Source: Leucobacter sp. CX169 (GTDB lineage: Bacteria; Actinomycetota; Actinomycetes; Actinomycetales; Microbacteriaceae). Taken from it: a DNA stretch of 64,000 bases. How positions within the stretch are numbered: position 1 is the stretch's first letter; each line of letters starts with the position of its first letter. Both the position numbers and the translations under genes were made by a program. The notes beneath the pieces are model-generated. The model searched no databases. It had not been told where the DNA came from and saw only the letters and a list, made by a program, of their open reading frames with translations. Shown piece after piece: positions 38,592 through 47,813 of the stretch. The stretch is taken from the NCBI RefSeq assembly GCF_017161405.1, contig NZ_CP071051.1, positions 1,364,001-1,428,000 of the forward strand. The letters run 5' to 3'.

Positions 38592-39086
38592 CTAGACCTG
38601 CGTGTTGCTCACATCCAGGCTGAGCAGCGCCTGCTTGCCCTCGGTGAGCGTCAGAGCATGTACGACGTAGTCGTCGACCGTGAGCGTGGCGCTGCGCCCA
38701 CCGTCACCGGTTTCGATGTCCTCGGTCACCGTGAAGGCGCCGTCCGTCGCAATCTGATCGAGCATCGCGCTTGCTGCATCGAGTGAGTCCGCGCGCAACA
38801 CCACAAACCAGGATCCCTCGCCGCGTTCGCCGGCGTTGTCGACGTCTGGGTTCGCCGGAAGTGGCACGAAGGCTCCCGGGAAGGTCACCGGGAGCATGCG
38901 GTTCTTGTCCGTTTCTTCGGCATCTGCCTCGGGCCAACTCGGCTCGGTGGTAGCCTCCGGGTTCGACTTTCCCGTCGGCATCGCGTCCGGTTCAGGGGCG
39001 CACGCGGACAGTCCGAGTGCGAGCACAACGGCGCTCAATAGCGCTGCGGAACGAACAAGCGGGGTGCGGTTAGCCGAGCCAGTCAT
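38592..39086 (-). CDS. Putative lipoprotein
   Basis: 164 residues from ATG 39086, the last of several clustered ATGs (39098, 39092, 39089, 39086); GAGG on the minus strand is six bases from the last. Signal peptide with lipobox LGLSAC, so Cys about 26 would be lipidated. The mature part starts with an acidic, proline-rich linker, then a small domain (MLPVTFPGAFVPLP … GSWFVVLRADSLDAASAMLDQ). No family recognised. The start overlaps the upstream 93-residue gene. Probably cell-surface. Confidence 0.75.
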   Translation of the reverse strand: MTGSANRTPLVRSAALLSAVVLALGLSACAPEPDAMPTGKSNPEATTEPSWPEADAEETDKNRMLPVTFPGAFVPLPANPDVDNAGERGEGSWFVVLRADSLDAASAMLDQIATDGAFTVTEDIETGDGGRSATLTVDDYVVHALTLTEGKQALLSLDVSNTQV

Positions 39087-39351
39087 CATCATCCTCATCG
39101 ATCGTAGGGAGTGCGTGTGCGAGGGGGGACGCTGATCCCGGCGCGACGTGCACCGGGTCGCCCGAGCCGTTGAGGGTGAGACGCAGTTCGCCCTCAAGTG
39201 AAAGTCGGGGCCGTCCCTCAAGCCAGGTCAGCGTCCATGAGGCATTCGGCCGGCCAGCCTCAGCCTCGACCTCGACGATCGCCTCGTGCAGCACGGCGGG
39301 CACGGAACGGTGCGGGGGAGCCCCCACCGTCCAGCGTGCACCGAGTTGCAT
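39070..39351 (-). CDS. Small protein of unknown function
   Basis: 93 residues, no signal peptide, acidic C-terminus (IDEDDDDWLG). WTLTWLEGRPRLSLEGELRL looks like a beta-sheet domain. It begins two bases downstream of the valS stop and overlaps the lipoprotein start, so it is expressed as the second gene of a valS operon. I do not recognise a named family; similar small genes beside valS may exist in other Microbacteriaceae. Confidence 0.7.
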   Translation of the reverse strand: MQLGARWTVGAPPHRSVPAVLHEAIVEVEAEAGRPNASWTLTWLEGRPRLSLEGELRLTLNGSGDPVHVAPGSASPLAHALPTIDEDDDDWLG

Positions 39352-39353
39352 GA

Positions 39354-41945
39354 CTAGGCCTCCGGAACGGTTTCAAGCTCGATGCGGGTCACGGCAATGC
39401 CGTCGGCGCCGCCATCTTCGAACGTGAGGTCCGCGATGCGGCCTACGGCGCGCAGGTCGTCAGCGGCAAGCTCGACGCGCGAGCGATCCTCGTCCGTCGC
39501 GCTGATGACCGCCGAGCGCACGGGGGTCTTCTGCGACGCCTTCGCATCCGTCTTCGCGCGTCGAATGCCGATCAGGGCCGCACCCACCAGATCCAGGATC
39601 GTCGGGTCGGCGTCCGAGCCGGTGAGGGCGTCAAGCTCGGCACGCTTCGGCCACGCCGCGGTGTGCACCGAGTCGTCGTTCGACCACGACCATGCTTCCT
39701 CCGTTGCAAACGGGATGAACGGGGCGAAAAGTCGCAGGAAGATCGACAGCGCCGCGCGGAGTGCCGCGACTGCCGAGGCCTGAGCCTGGCCTTCGCCGCC
39801 GTGCGCGCGCTCCTTGACAAGCTCGAGGTAGTCGTCGCAGAACGTCCAGAAGAAGGACTCGGTCAACTCAAGCGCGCGGGCATGATCGTAACCCTCAAAC
39901 GCCTTGGTGGCGGCGTCGACGACCTCTGCCAGGGCCGCCAGCATGCTGCGGTCGAGCGGCTCGGTGACGCCATCGCCCTCGCCCGAGAACGGGAAGCTCA
40001 GGGCGAACTTGGTGGCATTGAGCACCTTGATGGCCAGACGACGGCCGATCTTGATTTGCGTGGGGTTTTGCGGGTCGAACGCCGCGTCGACGCCGAGCTT
40101 TGCGGAGGCAGCCCAATAACGCACTGCGTCAGAACCGTGCTGTTCGAGCAGACCGGCCGGCGTGACCACGTTGCCCTTCGACTTCGACATCTTCTTACGG
40201 TCGGGGTCGAGGATCCAGCCCGAAATACCCGCGTGGGCCCAGGGGAGCGTGCCCGACTCGAGCTCCGAGCGCAACACAGTACTGAAGAGCCAGGTGCGGA
40301 TGATGTCCTGGCCCTGCGGGCGCAGGCTGAAGGGGTACACGAGGTTGTAGAGCTCAGGGTCCCGCTCCCAGCCGGCGGCGAGCTGCGGAGTGAGCGAGGA
40401 GGTCGCCCAGGTGTCCATCACATCGAGCTCGCCGATGAATCCACCGGGGACGCCTCGCTGATCCTCCGTGTACCCGGCGGGTGCCTCGCTGGACGGGTCA
40501 ACCGGCAAGCTGGCCTCGGGTGCCACGATCGGCGCATCGAAGACCTGGTTGCCGTCGGCGTCGAGCGGGTACCAGACGGGCAGGGGAACGCCGAAGAAGC
40601 GCTGGCGCGAAATCAACCAGTCACCGGCAAGGCCCTCGACCCAGTTCTCGTAGCGCACGCGCATGAACTCGGGGTGCCACTCGAGCTCGCGGCCGTGGGC
40701 CAGCAAGCGCTCGCGGAGACCCTCGTCGCGGGATCCGTTCTTGATGTACCACTGGCGGGTCGAGACGATCTCGAGCGGGCGGTCGCCCTTCTCGAAGAAC
40801 TTCACCGGGTGGGTGATCGAACGAATCTCTCCGCGCAGGTCTCCGCTCGCGGTCAACAGCTCGACGATGCTCTTCTTAGCGCTGAACACGGTCTTGCCCG
40901 CGAGCTCGCCGTAGGCAGCAAGGCCGGCCTCGCTCGTGATGGCCTCGGGGGCTTCTGACTGCACGCGTCCGTCGAAGCCGAGGATTCCGCGGGCGGGGAG
41001 ATCGAGCTCGCGCCACCAGATGACGTCGTTCATGTCACCGAAAGTACACACCATCGCGATGCCGGTGCCCTTATCGGGCTGGGCGAGCGGGTGCGGGTGT
41101 ACCGTGACGTCGACGCCGAAGAGCGGGGTGCGGACGGTCTTGCCAAAGAGCGCCTGGTAGCGCTCATCGTCGGGGTGGGCCACCAGGGCGACGCACGCGG
41201 GAAGGAGCTCGGGACGGGTCGTGTCGATGAGGACCTCGCCGCCGTCCGGCAGCGCGAACGCGAGCGCGTGGTAGGCGCCGGGCTGCTCGCGATCCTCCAG
41301 CTCGGCCTGCGCAACCGCGGTACGGAACGTGACGTCCCACAGGGTCGGGGCCATCGCCTGGTATGCCTCGCCGCGAGCGGCGTTGCGCACGAAGGCGAGC
41401 TGCGACGCGCGAATCGAGTCGCTCCCGATGGTGCGGTAGCTCTGCTTCCAGTCGACTGACAGGCCGAGGGTGCGCCAGAGCGCCTCGAACTGTCGCTCGT
41501 CTTCCTCGGTCAGCGTCTCGCACAGCTCGATGAAGTTGCGGCGAGAGATCGGCTGCTGCTCGGCGGCCTTGCCGCCCTTATTGTCGCCGCCGGTGATCGG
41601 CGGGACGAAGTCTGCGATGTAGGGGAGGCTGGGGTCGCAGCGCACGCCGTAGTAGTTCTGGACGCGACGCTCGGTCGGCAGTCCGTTGTCGTCCCACCCC
41701 ATCGGGTAGAAGACGCGCTTGCCCTGCATGCGCTGGAACCGCGCGACGGTATCGGTGTGGGTGTAGCTGAACACGTGGCCTACGTGGAGCGATCCCGAGG
41801 CCGTCGGCGGAGGAGTGTCGATGCTGTAGATGCACTCGCGCGTGGCGCCTTCGCGATCGAAGCGATAGGTCCCCTTGTCCTCCCAGACCGTTCCCCACTT
41901 CTGCTCAAGTCCTTCGAGTGCGGGCTTGTCGGGGGTGGGGCTCAT
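39354..41945 (-). CDS. valS: Valyl-tRNA synthetase
   Basis: Class I synthetase; 863 residues. HIGH motif variant HVGH at 54–57 (TASGSLHVGHVFSYT) and KMSKS in DRKKMSKSKGNVV near 590. The CP1 editing domain lies between, with IDTTRPELLPACVALVAHPDD. WDDNGLPTERRVQNYYGVRCDP resembles the archaeal/rickettsial type-2 ValRS group, not the bacterial type 1; a tree would be needed to confirm. Ribosome site GGAG eight bases before ATG. A minus-strand TAGACT (42040–42035) predicts an 80-nt leader with hairpins. Confidence 0.96.
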   Translation of the reverse strand: MSPTPDKPALEGLEQKWGTVWEDKGTYRFDREGATRECIYSIDTPPPTASGSLHVGHVFSYTHTDTVARFQRMQGKRVFYPMGWDDNGLPTERRVQNYYGVRCDPSLPYIADFVPPITGGDNKGGKAAEQQPISRRNFIELCETLTEEDERQFEALWRTLGLSVDWKQSYRTIGSDSIRASQLAFVRNAARGEAYQAMAPTLWDVTFRTAVAQAELEDREQPGAYHALAFALPDGGEVLIDTTRPELLPACVALVAHPDDERYQALFGKTVRTPLFGVDVTVHPHPLAQPDKGTGIAMVCTFGDMNDVIWWRELDLPARGILGFDGRVQSEAPEAITSEAGLAAYGELAGKTVFSAKKSIVELLTASGDLRGEIRSITHPVKFFEKGDRPLEIVSTRQWYIKNGSRDEGLRERLLAHGRELEWHPEFMRVRYENWVEGLAGDWLISRQRFFGVPLPVWYPLDADGNQVFDAPIVAPEASLPVDPSSEAPAGYTEDQRGVPGGFIGELDVMDTWATSSLTPQLAAGWERDPELYNLVYPFSLRPQGQDIIRTWLFSTVLRSELESGTLPWAHAGISGWILDPDRKKMSKSKGNVVTPAGLLEQHGSDAVRYWAASAKLGVDAAFDPQNPTQIKIGRRLAIKVLNATKFALSFPFSGEGDGVTEPLDRSMLAALAEVVDAATKAFEGYDHARALELTESFFWTFCDDYLELVKERAHGGEGQAQASAVAALRAALSIFLRLFAPFIPFATEEAWSWSNDDSVHTAAWPKRAELDALTGSDADPTILDLVGAALIGIRRAKTDAKASQKTPVRSAVISATDEDRSRVELAADDLRAVGRIADLTFEDGGADGIAVTRIELETVPEA

Positions 41946-42034
41946 GTGCGCTGCTCCGGTTTCCGGTGGGGATCGATGTGGACGGCACCGTGTCTGCGGG
42001 ACTGGACCCGTGGTGCCAAATGGTCAACCCGAAT

Positions 42035-42040
42035 AGTCTA
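42035..42040 (-). promoter_or_regulatory. -10 element of valS
   Basis: Minus-strand TAGACT, about 90 bases before the valS ATG. The predicted leader contains GGCACC…GGTGCC and CCGG-AAA-CCGG hairpins. Confidence 0.4.
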
Positions 42041-42067
42041 CCCACTCATTTCGCAGGCGTCGCCCGG

Positions 42068-42685
42068 TTACGTCGCTGCAGAGAACCCATCGGCGAGTGG
42101 GGCGAGCGCGCGCAAGAGGTATGCCTGCACGTGTCCACGCGCTGGCCCGGCCTCTGCCCAGGATCGTGCGGCGGCGACAATCCCCGCCGTCGTCGTCGCG
42201 CCGATGACCGCAGGGAGGAGGTCTCGTTCGGCGCGTCCCAGGCGTGTCGCCGCGAAACTGGTGAGCAGCGAGGACGCCTCGATGAATCGCGACATGCCGC
42301 TCTCGCGGACCGCATCTGGGGCGCCGATCACGTCAAATTGGGTCAGCACCCAGGGCACTTTCCCCGCATCCCAGCCAGCGACGCAGTCCGCCACGGCCTC
42401 GCCGATCGCTGCAACGGGGGGAAGGTCTTGGGCCGTCCGAGTGAGCGCCTCGGGAAGCGCCGCGAGCGCGGCGTCGACCTGGAGCCAGAACACGTCCGTC
42501 TTGCCGCTGAAGTAGTTGAAGAACGTGTTTCGGCTCACGCCCGCGAGCTGGGCAATATCGCCGATGCTCGTCTGCTCGTAGCCGTACAGGGTGAACAGTT
42601 CGTACGCGGCGTCCTGCAGCGTCGCCGCGTCGGTGGCCGGGGGGCGGCCCCGGCGCGTCGTCGGGAGTCCGGGTGTCTCCTGCAT
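42068..42685 (-). CDS. TetR/AcrR family regulator
   Basis: 205 residues: N-terminal helix-turn-helix (TSIGDIAQLAGVSRNTFFNYFSGKTDVF, about residues 40–67) and a C-terminal ligand-binding domain. Divergent from the ABC transporter operon at 42796; the 110-bp space contains three TAATGT half-sites, most simply its operator. It is therefore a likely local repressor of the transporter and itself. Inducer unknown. Confidence 0.9.
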   Translation of the reverse strand: MQETPGLPTTRRGRPPATDAATLQDAAYELFTLYGYEQTSIGDIAQLAGVSRNTFFNYFSGKTDVFWLQVDAALAALPEALTRTAQDLPPVAAIGEAVADCVAGWDAGKVPWVLTQFDVIGAPDAVRESGMSRFIEASSLLTSFAATRLGRAERDLLPAVIGATTTAGIVAAARSWAEAGPARGHVQAYLLRALAPLADGFSAAT

Positions 42686-42734
42686 GAGCCTATGCCCCCT
42701 CCGGTATTCGCTGCTGTTACAGTAGCAACGTTCT

Positions 42735-42762
42735 TTAATGTGCGCAGTACATTAACTAATGT
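42735..42762. promoter_or_regulatory. Candidate TetR operator
   Basis: TTAATGT (42735–42741), ACATTAA (42749–42755) and TAATGT (42757–42762) form two overlapping palindromes: arms of 7 with a 7-base spacer, and ACATTA-AC-TAATGT. They lie between the divergent TetR and transporter genes. Confidence 0.55.
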
Positions 42763-42795
42763 CATTCATCTTTCGCGCTCTGGAGTTGGTCGGTC

Positions 42796-44415
42796 ATGTC
42801 ACACAGAAGTCCCTTTGCCTTCGTCACCGCAGTCGCTGCGGGGGCACTGCTGCTCACCGGTTGTGCGGGCCCGTCGGAAGGCGGATCCGGGGAAACCATC
42901 CGCTGGGCGCTCGGTGGCGCGAACCTCGAGAATGGCCACATGGACCCGCATAAGAGTCAGCTCGACGTCAGCGCCATGGTCGGCCGCCTCTCGCTTGATT
43001 CTCTGACGTATCTCGACGCTGAGGGCGTGCTCCACCCCTGGCTCGCGACCGACTGGACCGTGAGTGAGGACGGCACGCACGTCACGCTCGATCTGCGCGA
43101 CGACGTCACCTTTAGCGACGGTGAGAAGTTCGACGCGGCGGCCGTCAAAGCCAACTTCGACCACGTGGTGGCGGAGGACACGGCCTCGGCGCAGGCCGCT
43201 GACCTGTTGGGCGGCGATAACTACCTCGAGACGGTCGTGATCGACGATGACACCGTCGACGTCGTCTTCAGCCAGCCCTTTACCCCGTTTCTGACGAACG
43301 CGTCGACCGCGTTCCTGGGCATGTACTCGCCCAAGGCGCTCGCCGATTCGCCCGAGAAGTTGGCGACGGGCGGGCCCGGCGTCACGGTCGGCAGCGGCCC
43401 CTGGGTGCTCACTGAGCAGGTTGCCGGGGATCACCTGAGCTACGAGCGCAACCCCAACTACGCCTGGGCGCCCGCAGAACTCGACGCAGATGCGAACACC
43501 TCAACCAAGCTGCAGGTGTCGCTCGTCCCAGACGCCAAGATTCGCGCCGAGAGCTTCCGCGCCGGCCAGACCGACCTCGCGAGCGAGTTGACCCCGTCGA
43601 CCGCGAGCGAGCTGACCGCCGCCGGATTCGACGTTTCGGCGGTGCCGAGCCCCGGCGTGCCCTACTCGCTGTATCTCAATGTGCAGCACGGTGCGCTCGA
43701 CGACGCACGAGTGCGCCAGGCGCTCGGGCTAGGCGTCGACATCGACGCCGCGGTAGAGAGTGTCTTCGCCGGTCAGTTCACGCGCGCCGAGAGCGTGCTG
43801 AGCCCGAGCACCCCCGGGGTCTACGCGAGCGAGCTTGACGGCAGCGCGGAGTTCGATGCCGAGCGCGCGGGAGCGCTGCTCGATGCAGCCGGATGGGACA
43901 CCATTGGCGACGACGGGATCCGCACCCGGGACGGCGAGCGCCTGACCCTCACCTGGGCGTCCTGGACCCCGTTCCCCGAGGACCGATTGAGCCTCGCGGC
44001 GTATCTGATCGACGGCTGGCGCGGCATCGGGGTCGAGGTCGACCACCAGATCCTCGAGCCCGGCGCATACAACGAGACCTACGGTGCAGGGGACTTCGAC
44101 CTCACCGATTGGGGCTTTGCCGCGACTGACGGCGACGTGCTGCGAAACCACCTCCACTCCGAGGGCTTCCAGAACGCCTCGCACGTCGCCGATCCCGCGC
44201 TCGATGCGGCACTCGACGCAGCCGCGGCCGAGCAGGATCCTGCCGTTCGTGCCCAGCAGTATCGGGACCTGCAGGTGCAAAACGCCGAACAGGTGTGGAT
44301 CCTGCCCCTGTACTCGCCTGGCGTATTGACTGCACACGCGCAGCACGTCGATGGACTGTTCTTCGACGGATTCGGTTGGCCGGTGCTCGCGGGACCTGCC
44401 GCGGCCGGCGCCTAG
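42796..44415 (+). CDS. ABC transporter substrate-binding lipoprotein (SBP family 5)
   Basis: Extracellular solute receptor of 539 residues. Signal peptide with lipobox LLLTGC (Cys near 23). The family-5 (peptide/nickel) fold shows HPWLATDWTVSEDGTHVTLDLRD and FSDGEKFDAAAVKANFDHV at the front, and VQNAEQVWILPLYSPGV near the end. Lacks the obvious histidine cluster of NikA, so the substrate could be a peptide, nickel or another solute. First gene of a four-gene operon under likely TetR control. Confidence 0.92.
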   Translation: MSHRSPFAFVTAVAAGALLLTGCAGPSEGGSGETIRWALGGANLENGHMDPHKSQLDVSAMVGRLSLDSLTYLDAEGVLHPWLATDWTVSEDGTHVTLDLRDDVTFSDGEKFDAAAVKANFDHVVAEDTASAQAADLLGGDNYLETVVIDDDTVDVVFSQPFTPFLTNASTAFLGMYSPKALADSPEKLATGGPGVTVGSGPWVLTEQVAGDHLSYERNPNYAWAPAELDADANTSTKLQVSLVPDAKIRAESFRAGQTDLASELTPSTASELTAAGFDVSAVPSPGVPYSLYLNVQHGALDDARVRQALGLGVDIDAAVESVFAGQFTRAESVLSPSTPGVYASELDGSAEFDAERAGALLDAAGWDTIGDDGIRTRDGERLTLTWASWTPFPEDRLSLAAYLIDGWRGIGVEVDHQILEPGAYNETYGAGDFDLTDWGFAATDGDVLRNHLHSEGFQNASHVADPALDAALDAAAAEQDPAVRAQQYRDLQVQNAEQVWILPLYSPGVLTAHAQHVDGLFFDGFGWPVLAGPAAAGA

Positions 44416-44425
44416 GCTACGAGGG

Positions 44426-45415
44426 ATGACCCAACGACGACCACGGTGGGGTCGCCCGGAACGTGGCGCGCTGCGCTGGCTTTCCGGGCGGTTCGCCGTG
44501 GCCGTCGTCACCGTGTGGGCGGCCGCGACGGTCGGGTTTCTCGCCATGCGGGCCATCCCGGGCGACCCCGTCGACGTGATGCTGGGGCCACTATCGTCCA
44601 CGAGCGCCGAGCAGCGCACCGCGATCCGCGCGGACTTGGGGCTGGATCGCCCCCTCCTGCAGCAGTATCTTGCGACGATGGGCGATCTGCTGCGCGGAGA
44701 CCTCGGCCGCTCGTATCAACAGCAGCTTGACGTCTCGGAAATCATCGCGCGCCAGCTCACCCCCACCCTGCAGCTCACGGCGCTCTCGTTACTGTTTGCC
44801 CTCCTCCTGGTCGTCCTGGGCCAGGCGTTGCTCCGAACCGGTACGCGCACGGGGCGAGCGAGAGGCGCGGTGGTCGCGACGTTCGAAGTGCTAGCCGTCA
44901 CGCTGCCCAGCTTCTGGATCGGATTTCTCCTGCTGACCGTCTTCTCCTTTGGTCTCGGCTGGTTCCCCCCGGGCGGAAGCCTAGGGTTCGCCTCGCTGGT
45001 GTTGCCGTCAATCGCGATCGCGATCCCGGTGGCTGGGTTTCTCGGCCAGCTTGTGTCCGGGGAACTCGATCGAGCGGAGCGGAGCGGGTACGCGTTGACT
45101 GCGCGCGCCGGTGGCGCGTCGCGGCTGGAGATCGTCTCCCGACACGGCCTTCGCCATGCGGTGCCCGCGACCGCGGCGATCACGGGCACGATCGTCGGCG
45201 GCGTGCTCGGGGGTGCCGTCCTGGTCGAACGGGTCTTCTCCCGGCCGGGCCTCGGACAGGTCACCCTCACAGCGATCCTGAGCCGCGATCTTCCCGTCGT
45301 GTTCGGACTGATTGTCCTGAGCGCGTGCCTGTTTGCGGTTGTCGGCATTCTCGTCGACGCAGTGGTCACCTGGGCCGACCCGCGCCCGGGCTCACGACGC
45401 GCGGTGGCGCGATGA
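44426..45415 (+). CDS. ABC transporter permease, DppB type
   Basis: 329 residues from ATG 44426. Starts with RRPRWGRP then the DppB-like first helix (VVTVWAAATVGFLAMRAIPGDPV). About six transmembrane helices, and the EAA-type loop GYALTARAGGASRLEIVSRHGLRHAVPA contacting the ATPase. GAGGG sits immediately before the ATG, so the start is not firmly fixed. Overlaps the next permease by four bases. Confidence 0.9.
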   Translation: MTQRRPRWGRPERGALRWLSGRFAVAVVTVWAAATVGFLAMRAIPGDPVDVMLGPLSSTSAEQRTAIRADLGLDRPLLQQYLATMGDLLRGDLGRSYQQQLDVSEIIARQLTPTLQLTALSLLFALLLVVLGQALLRTGTRTGRARGAVVATFEVLAVTLPSFWIGFLLLTVFSFGLGWFPPGGSLGFASLVLPSIAIAIPVAGFLGQLVSGELDRAERSGYALTARAGGASRLEIVSRHGLRHAVPATAAITGTIVGGVLGGAVLVERVFSRPGLGQVTLTAILSRDLPVVFGLIVLSACLFAVVGILVDAVVTWADPRPGSRRAVAR

Positions 45416-46203
45416 AACGCGCGCTTCGCTGGGTTGCGGCGTGCCTCCTCGCTGCGGTCGCCATCGCAGTCTTCGCCCCAACAGTCCTGACCTCGGTCGA
45501 CCCGCTCGCGACCAATCCGTCGGCCGCGTTCACGGCGCCGGGGCCCGGCCATCTGCTCGGCACCGATCAGGTCGGGCGTGACATGTGGGCGCGCATCGTG
45601 CACGGATCCGCGAGCACAGTGCTTTCCGGGCTCGCCGCGACGGCAGCGGCACTCGTCTGCGGCGGGGTGCTGGGCCTGTTGAGCGCGTTCGGGCCTGGCC
45701 CGGTGCGCGCGCTGTTCTTGCGAGTGACCGAGGTCGCACTTGCGATCCCGGAGTTCCTTCTCGCCCTGTTGCTGGTGGCGGTCATCGGAGCCGGGCCCAC
45801 GGGAGTCGCCATCGCGGTCGCGGTCGCGGCGTTTCCCGGCTACGCCCGGGTCGCTGCCCTGTCGGCGCGCGAGGTGATCGGGTCACCGGCGGTTGAGGCG
45901 GCGCGGCTGGTCGGGGCCGGACCGTCCCGGCGATTCTTCGTGCATGTACTGCCGCGCGTGGCCCGGCCGCTTGGCTCGCTCGCCGCCGCGGGGGCCGCAT
46001 TCGCGATGTTGTCCATCGCCGGCTTGACCTTCCTCGGACTGGGCATCGCTCCGCCGAGCCCGGACTGGGGCGCCATGCTCGCCGAGGGGCAGGGCTTCGT
46101 GAGTCGCGGGTGGTGGATCGTCGTCTTCCCTGGACTCGCGTTGGTCGTGACCGTCGGCGCGCTGACGGTGCTCGCTCGAGCGGCACGGGAGGACCGAGCA
46201 TGA
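45412..46203 (+). CDS. ABC transporter permease, DppC type
   Basis: 263 residues from ATG 45412 (ATGA overlap with the previous gene). DppC-like: PGHLLGTDQVGRDMWARIVHGS near the front, about five to six helices, EAA loop EVIGSPAVEAARLVGAGPSRRFFVHVLPRVARP. Shorter than typical DppC because the N-terminal region before helix 1 is minimal. Partner of the preceding permease. Confidence 0.9.
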   Translation: MKRALRWVAACLLAAVAIAVFAPTVLTSVDPLATNPSAAFTAPGPGHLLGTDQVGRDMWARIVHGSASTVLSGLAATAAALVCGGVLGLLSAFGPGPVRALFLRVTEVALAIPEFLLALLLVAVIGAGPTGVAIAVAVAAFPGYARVAALSAREVIGSPAVEAARLVGAGPSRRFFVHVLPRVARPLGSLAAAGAAFAMLSIAGLTFLGLGIAPPSPDWGAMLAEGQGFVSRGWWIVVFPGLALVVTVGALTVLARAAREDRA

Positions 46204-47804
46204 GCGACCTGCTCCGAATCAATGAGCTCCGGGTGTTCGCCGACTCACAGGAGCTGTTGGCCGGCGTCGACCTGCACGTGGCGGCGGGGGAGTGCGTCGC
46301 TTTGGTGGGCGACTCCGGTTCAGGCAAGAGCCTGATTGCTCGTGCCGCGCTGGGCTTGCTGCCTGCTGGCCTCCGCGCCGAGACCAGCACACACGAAGTG
46401 CTGGGCCACGACATGCGGCAAGCGCCAGAGCGCGCCTGGCAGCGCGTGCGCGGCGTCGATGCTGGGTATGTGCACCAAGACGCGCTCGGGGCCCTCGATC
46501 CACTCATGCGGGTCGGCGCCCAGACCGCCGCGACGTTGCGTCGCCATCACCTCGGCGGGCGAGTGGAACGTGCGGCTGCGGCGGAAGCGTCGCTGGCACG
46601 AGCAGGGCTCTCGGATGCGGCAATCGCCGCGCGGTCCTGGCCCCACGAGCTGTCCGGAGGCATGCGTCAGCGCGCCCTCATCGCCGGGGGGCTGGTCGCG
46701 TCACCGAGACTGCTCGTCGCCGACGAGCCGACGACCGCGCTCGACGCGACGGTCCAGCGCCGAGTACTCGAGATGTTGCGCGCGCAGCTCGAGGAGGGCA
46801 ATCTCGGACTGCTCCTGGTTTCTCACGATCTCGGGGCGGTGGGCCGCATTGCCGACCGGGTGCTCGTGGTCAGCGGCGGCCGGATCGTCGAGTCGGGCCC
46901 TCCCGCGACACTCCTGCGTAGCCCGAAGCATCCGACCACGATCGCGCTGCTCGACGCCGCGAAATCCGCGCCGCATGCGCGTCCTCGCTACTCGGACGCG
47001 CGCGGGGAGCTGCCCGCGATCGAAGCACGAGGGCTGTCCGTCGCCCACCCGGGCGCGAACGGGACCGCGATCGCCGGCGTGTCCTTCGCGCTTGCCCCGG
47101 GACGGACGCTCGGCGTGCTCGGCGAATCCGGTGCCGGCAAGACCAGCCTGGCCGCGGCGCTGCTCGGCACCCGTCAGGCGGCCACCGGCGAGGTGCGACT
47201 CGGCGGCGGCGCCTGGAGTGGGCTTCCCGAGCGCGCGAAACGACCGCTGCGTCACCGTATCCAGCTCGTACCCCAGTCCGCGGTCGCGTCGTTCTCGCCC
47301 GGCGCCCGTGTCCGCGCGATTCTGTGTGAAGCGCTGCGGGCACGCGGCGGCGAGGCCGCCGGTCGCCCGTGCAGTCGGGCCAGATTGCGCGCACGCTGCG
47401 ACGAACTCCTCGCCCAGGTTGGCCTCGATCCGGCGCTCGCGCGGCGCCGCGCCGACACGCTGTCGGGAGGCCAGGCGCAGCGGGTCGCCATCGCGCGGGC
47501 CCTCGCAACGAACCCCGAGGTACTCGTCTGTGACGAAGCCGTGTCCGCGCTCGACGCGACGGCGCGCGGTCGCGTGCTGGACCTGCTGGAGCGCCTGCAA
47601 CGCGAAACCGGCGTTGCGATGGTCTTCATCTCGCACGACGTCGAGGCGGTGCGACGGGTCTCGGACGAGGTGATCGTGCTGCGTGCCGGCGAGGTCGTCG
47701 AGCAGGGCAACGCGACCCAAGTACTGGGCTCTCCCGCCCACGACTTCACGCTCGAGCTGCTCGCGGCCGCCAGCCTCCCAGCGAGGCCGGAGAATACGAG
47801 GTAG
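46200..47804 (+). CDS. Fused dual ABC ATPase (DppD–DppF type)
   Basis: 534 residues containing two complete nucleotide-binding domains. NBD1: Walker A GDSGSGKSL, signature LSGGMRQRALI, Walker B LLVADEPTTALD. NBD2: Walker A GESGAGKTS, signature LSGGQAQRVAIARAL, Walker B VLVCDEAVSALD, switch FISHDVE. The fusion replaces separate DppD and DppF subunits. ATGA overlap with the second permease completes a four-gene operon encoding receptor, two permeases and the ATPase. Confidence 0.93.
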   Translation: MSDLLRINELRVFADSQELLAGVDLHVAAGECVALVGDSGSGKSLIARAALGLLPAGLRAETSTHEVLGHDMRQAPERAWQRVRGVDAGYVHQDALGALDPLMRVGAQTAATLRRHHLGGRVERAAAAEASLARAGLSDAAIAARSWPHELSGGMRQRALIAGGLVASPRLLVADEPTTALDATVQRRVLEMLRAQLEEGNLGLLLVSHDLGAVGRIADRVLVVSGGRIVESGPPATLLRSPKHPTTIALLDAAKSAPHARPRYSDARGELPAIEARGLSVAHPGANGTAIAGVSFALAPGRTLGVLGESGAGKTSLAAALLGTRQAATGEVRLGGGAWSGLPERAKRPLRHRIQLVPQSAVASFSPGARVRAILCEALRARGGEAAGRPCSRARLRARCDELLAQVGLDPALARRRADTLSGGQAQRVAIARALATNPEVLVCDEAVSALDATARGRVLDLLERLQRETGVAMVFISHDVEAVRRVSDEVIVLRAGEVVEQGNATQVLGSPAHDFTLELLAAASLPARPENTR

Positions 47805-47813
47805 ACTGCTCGG

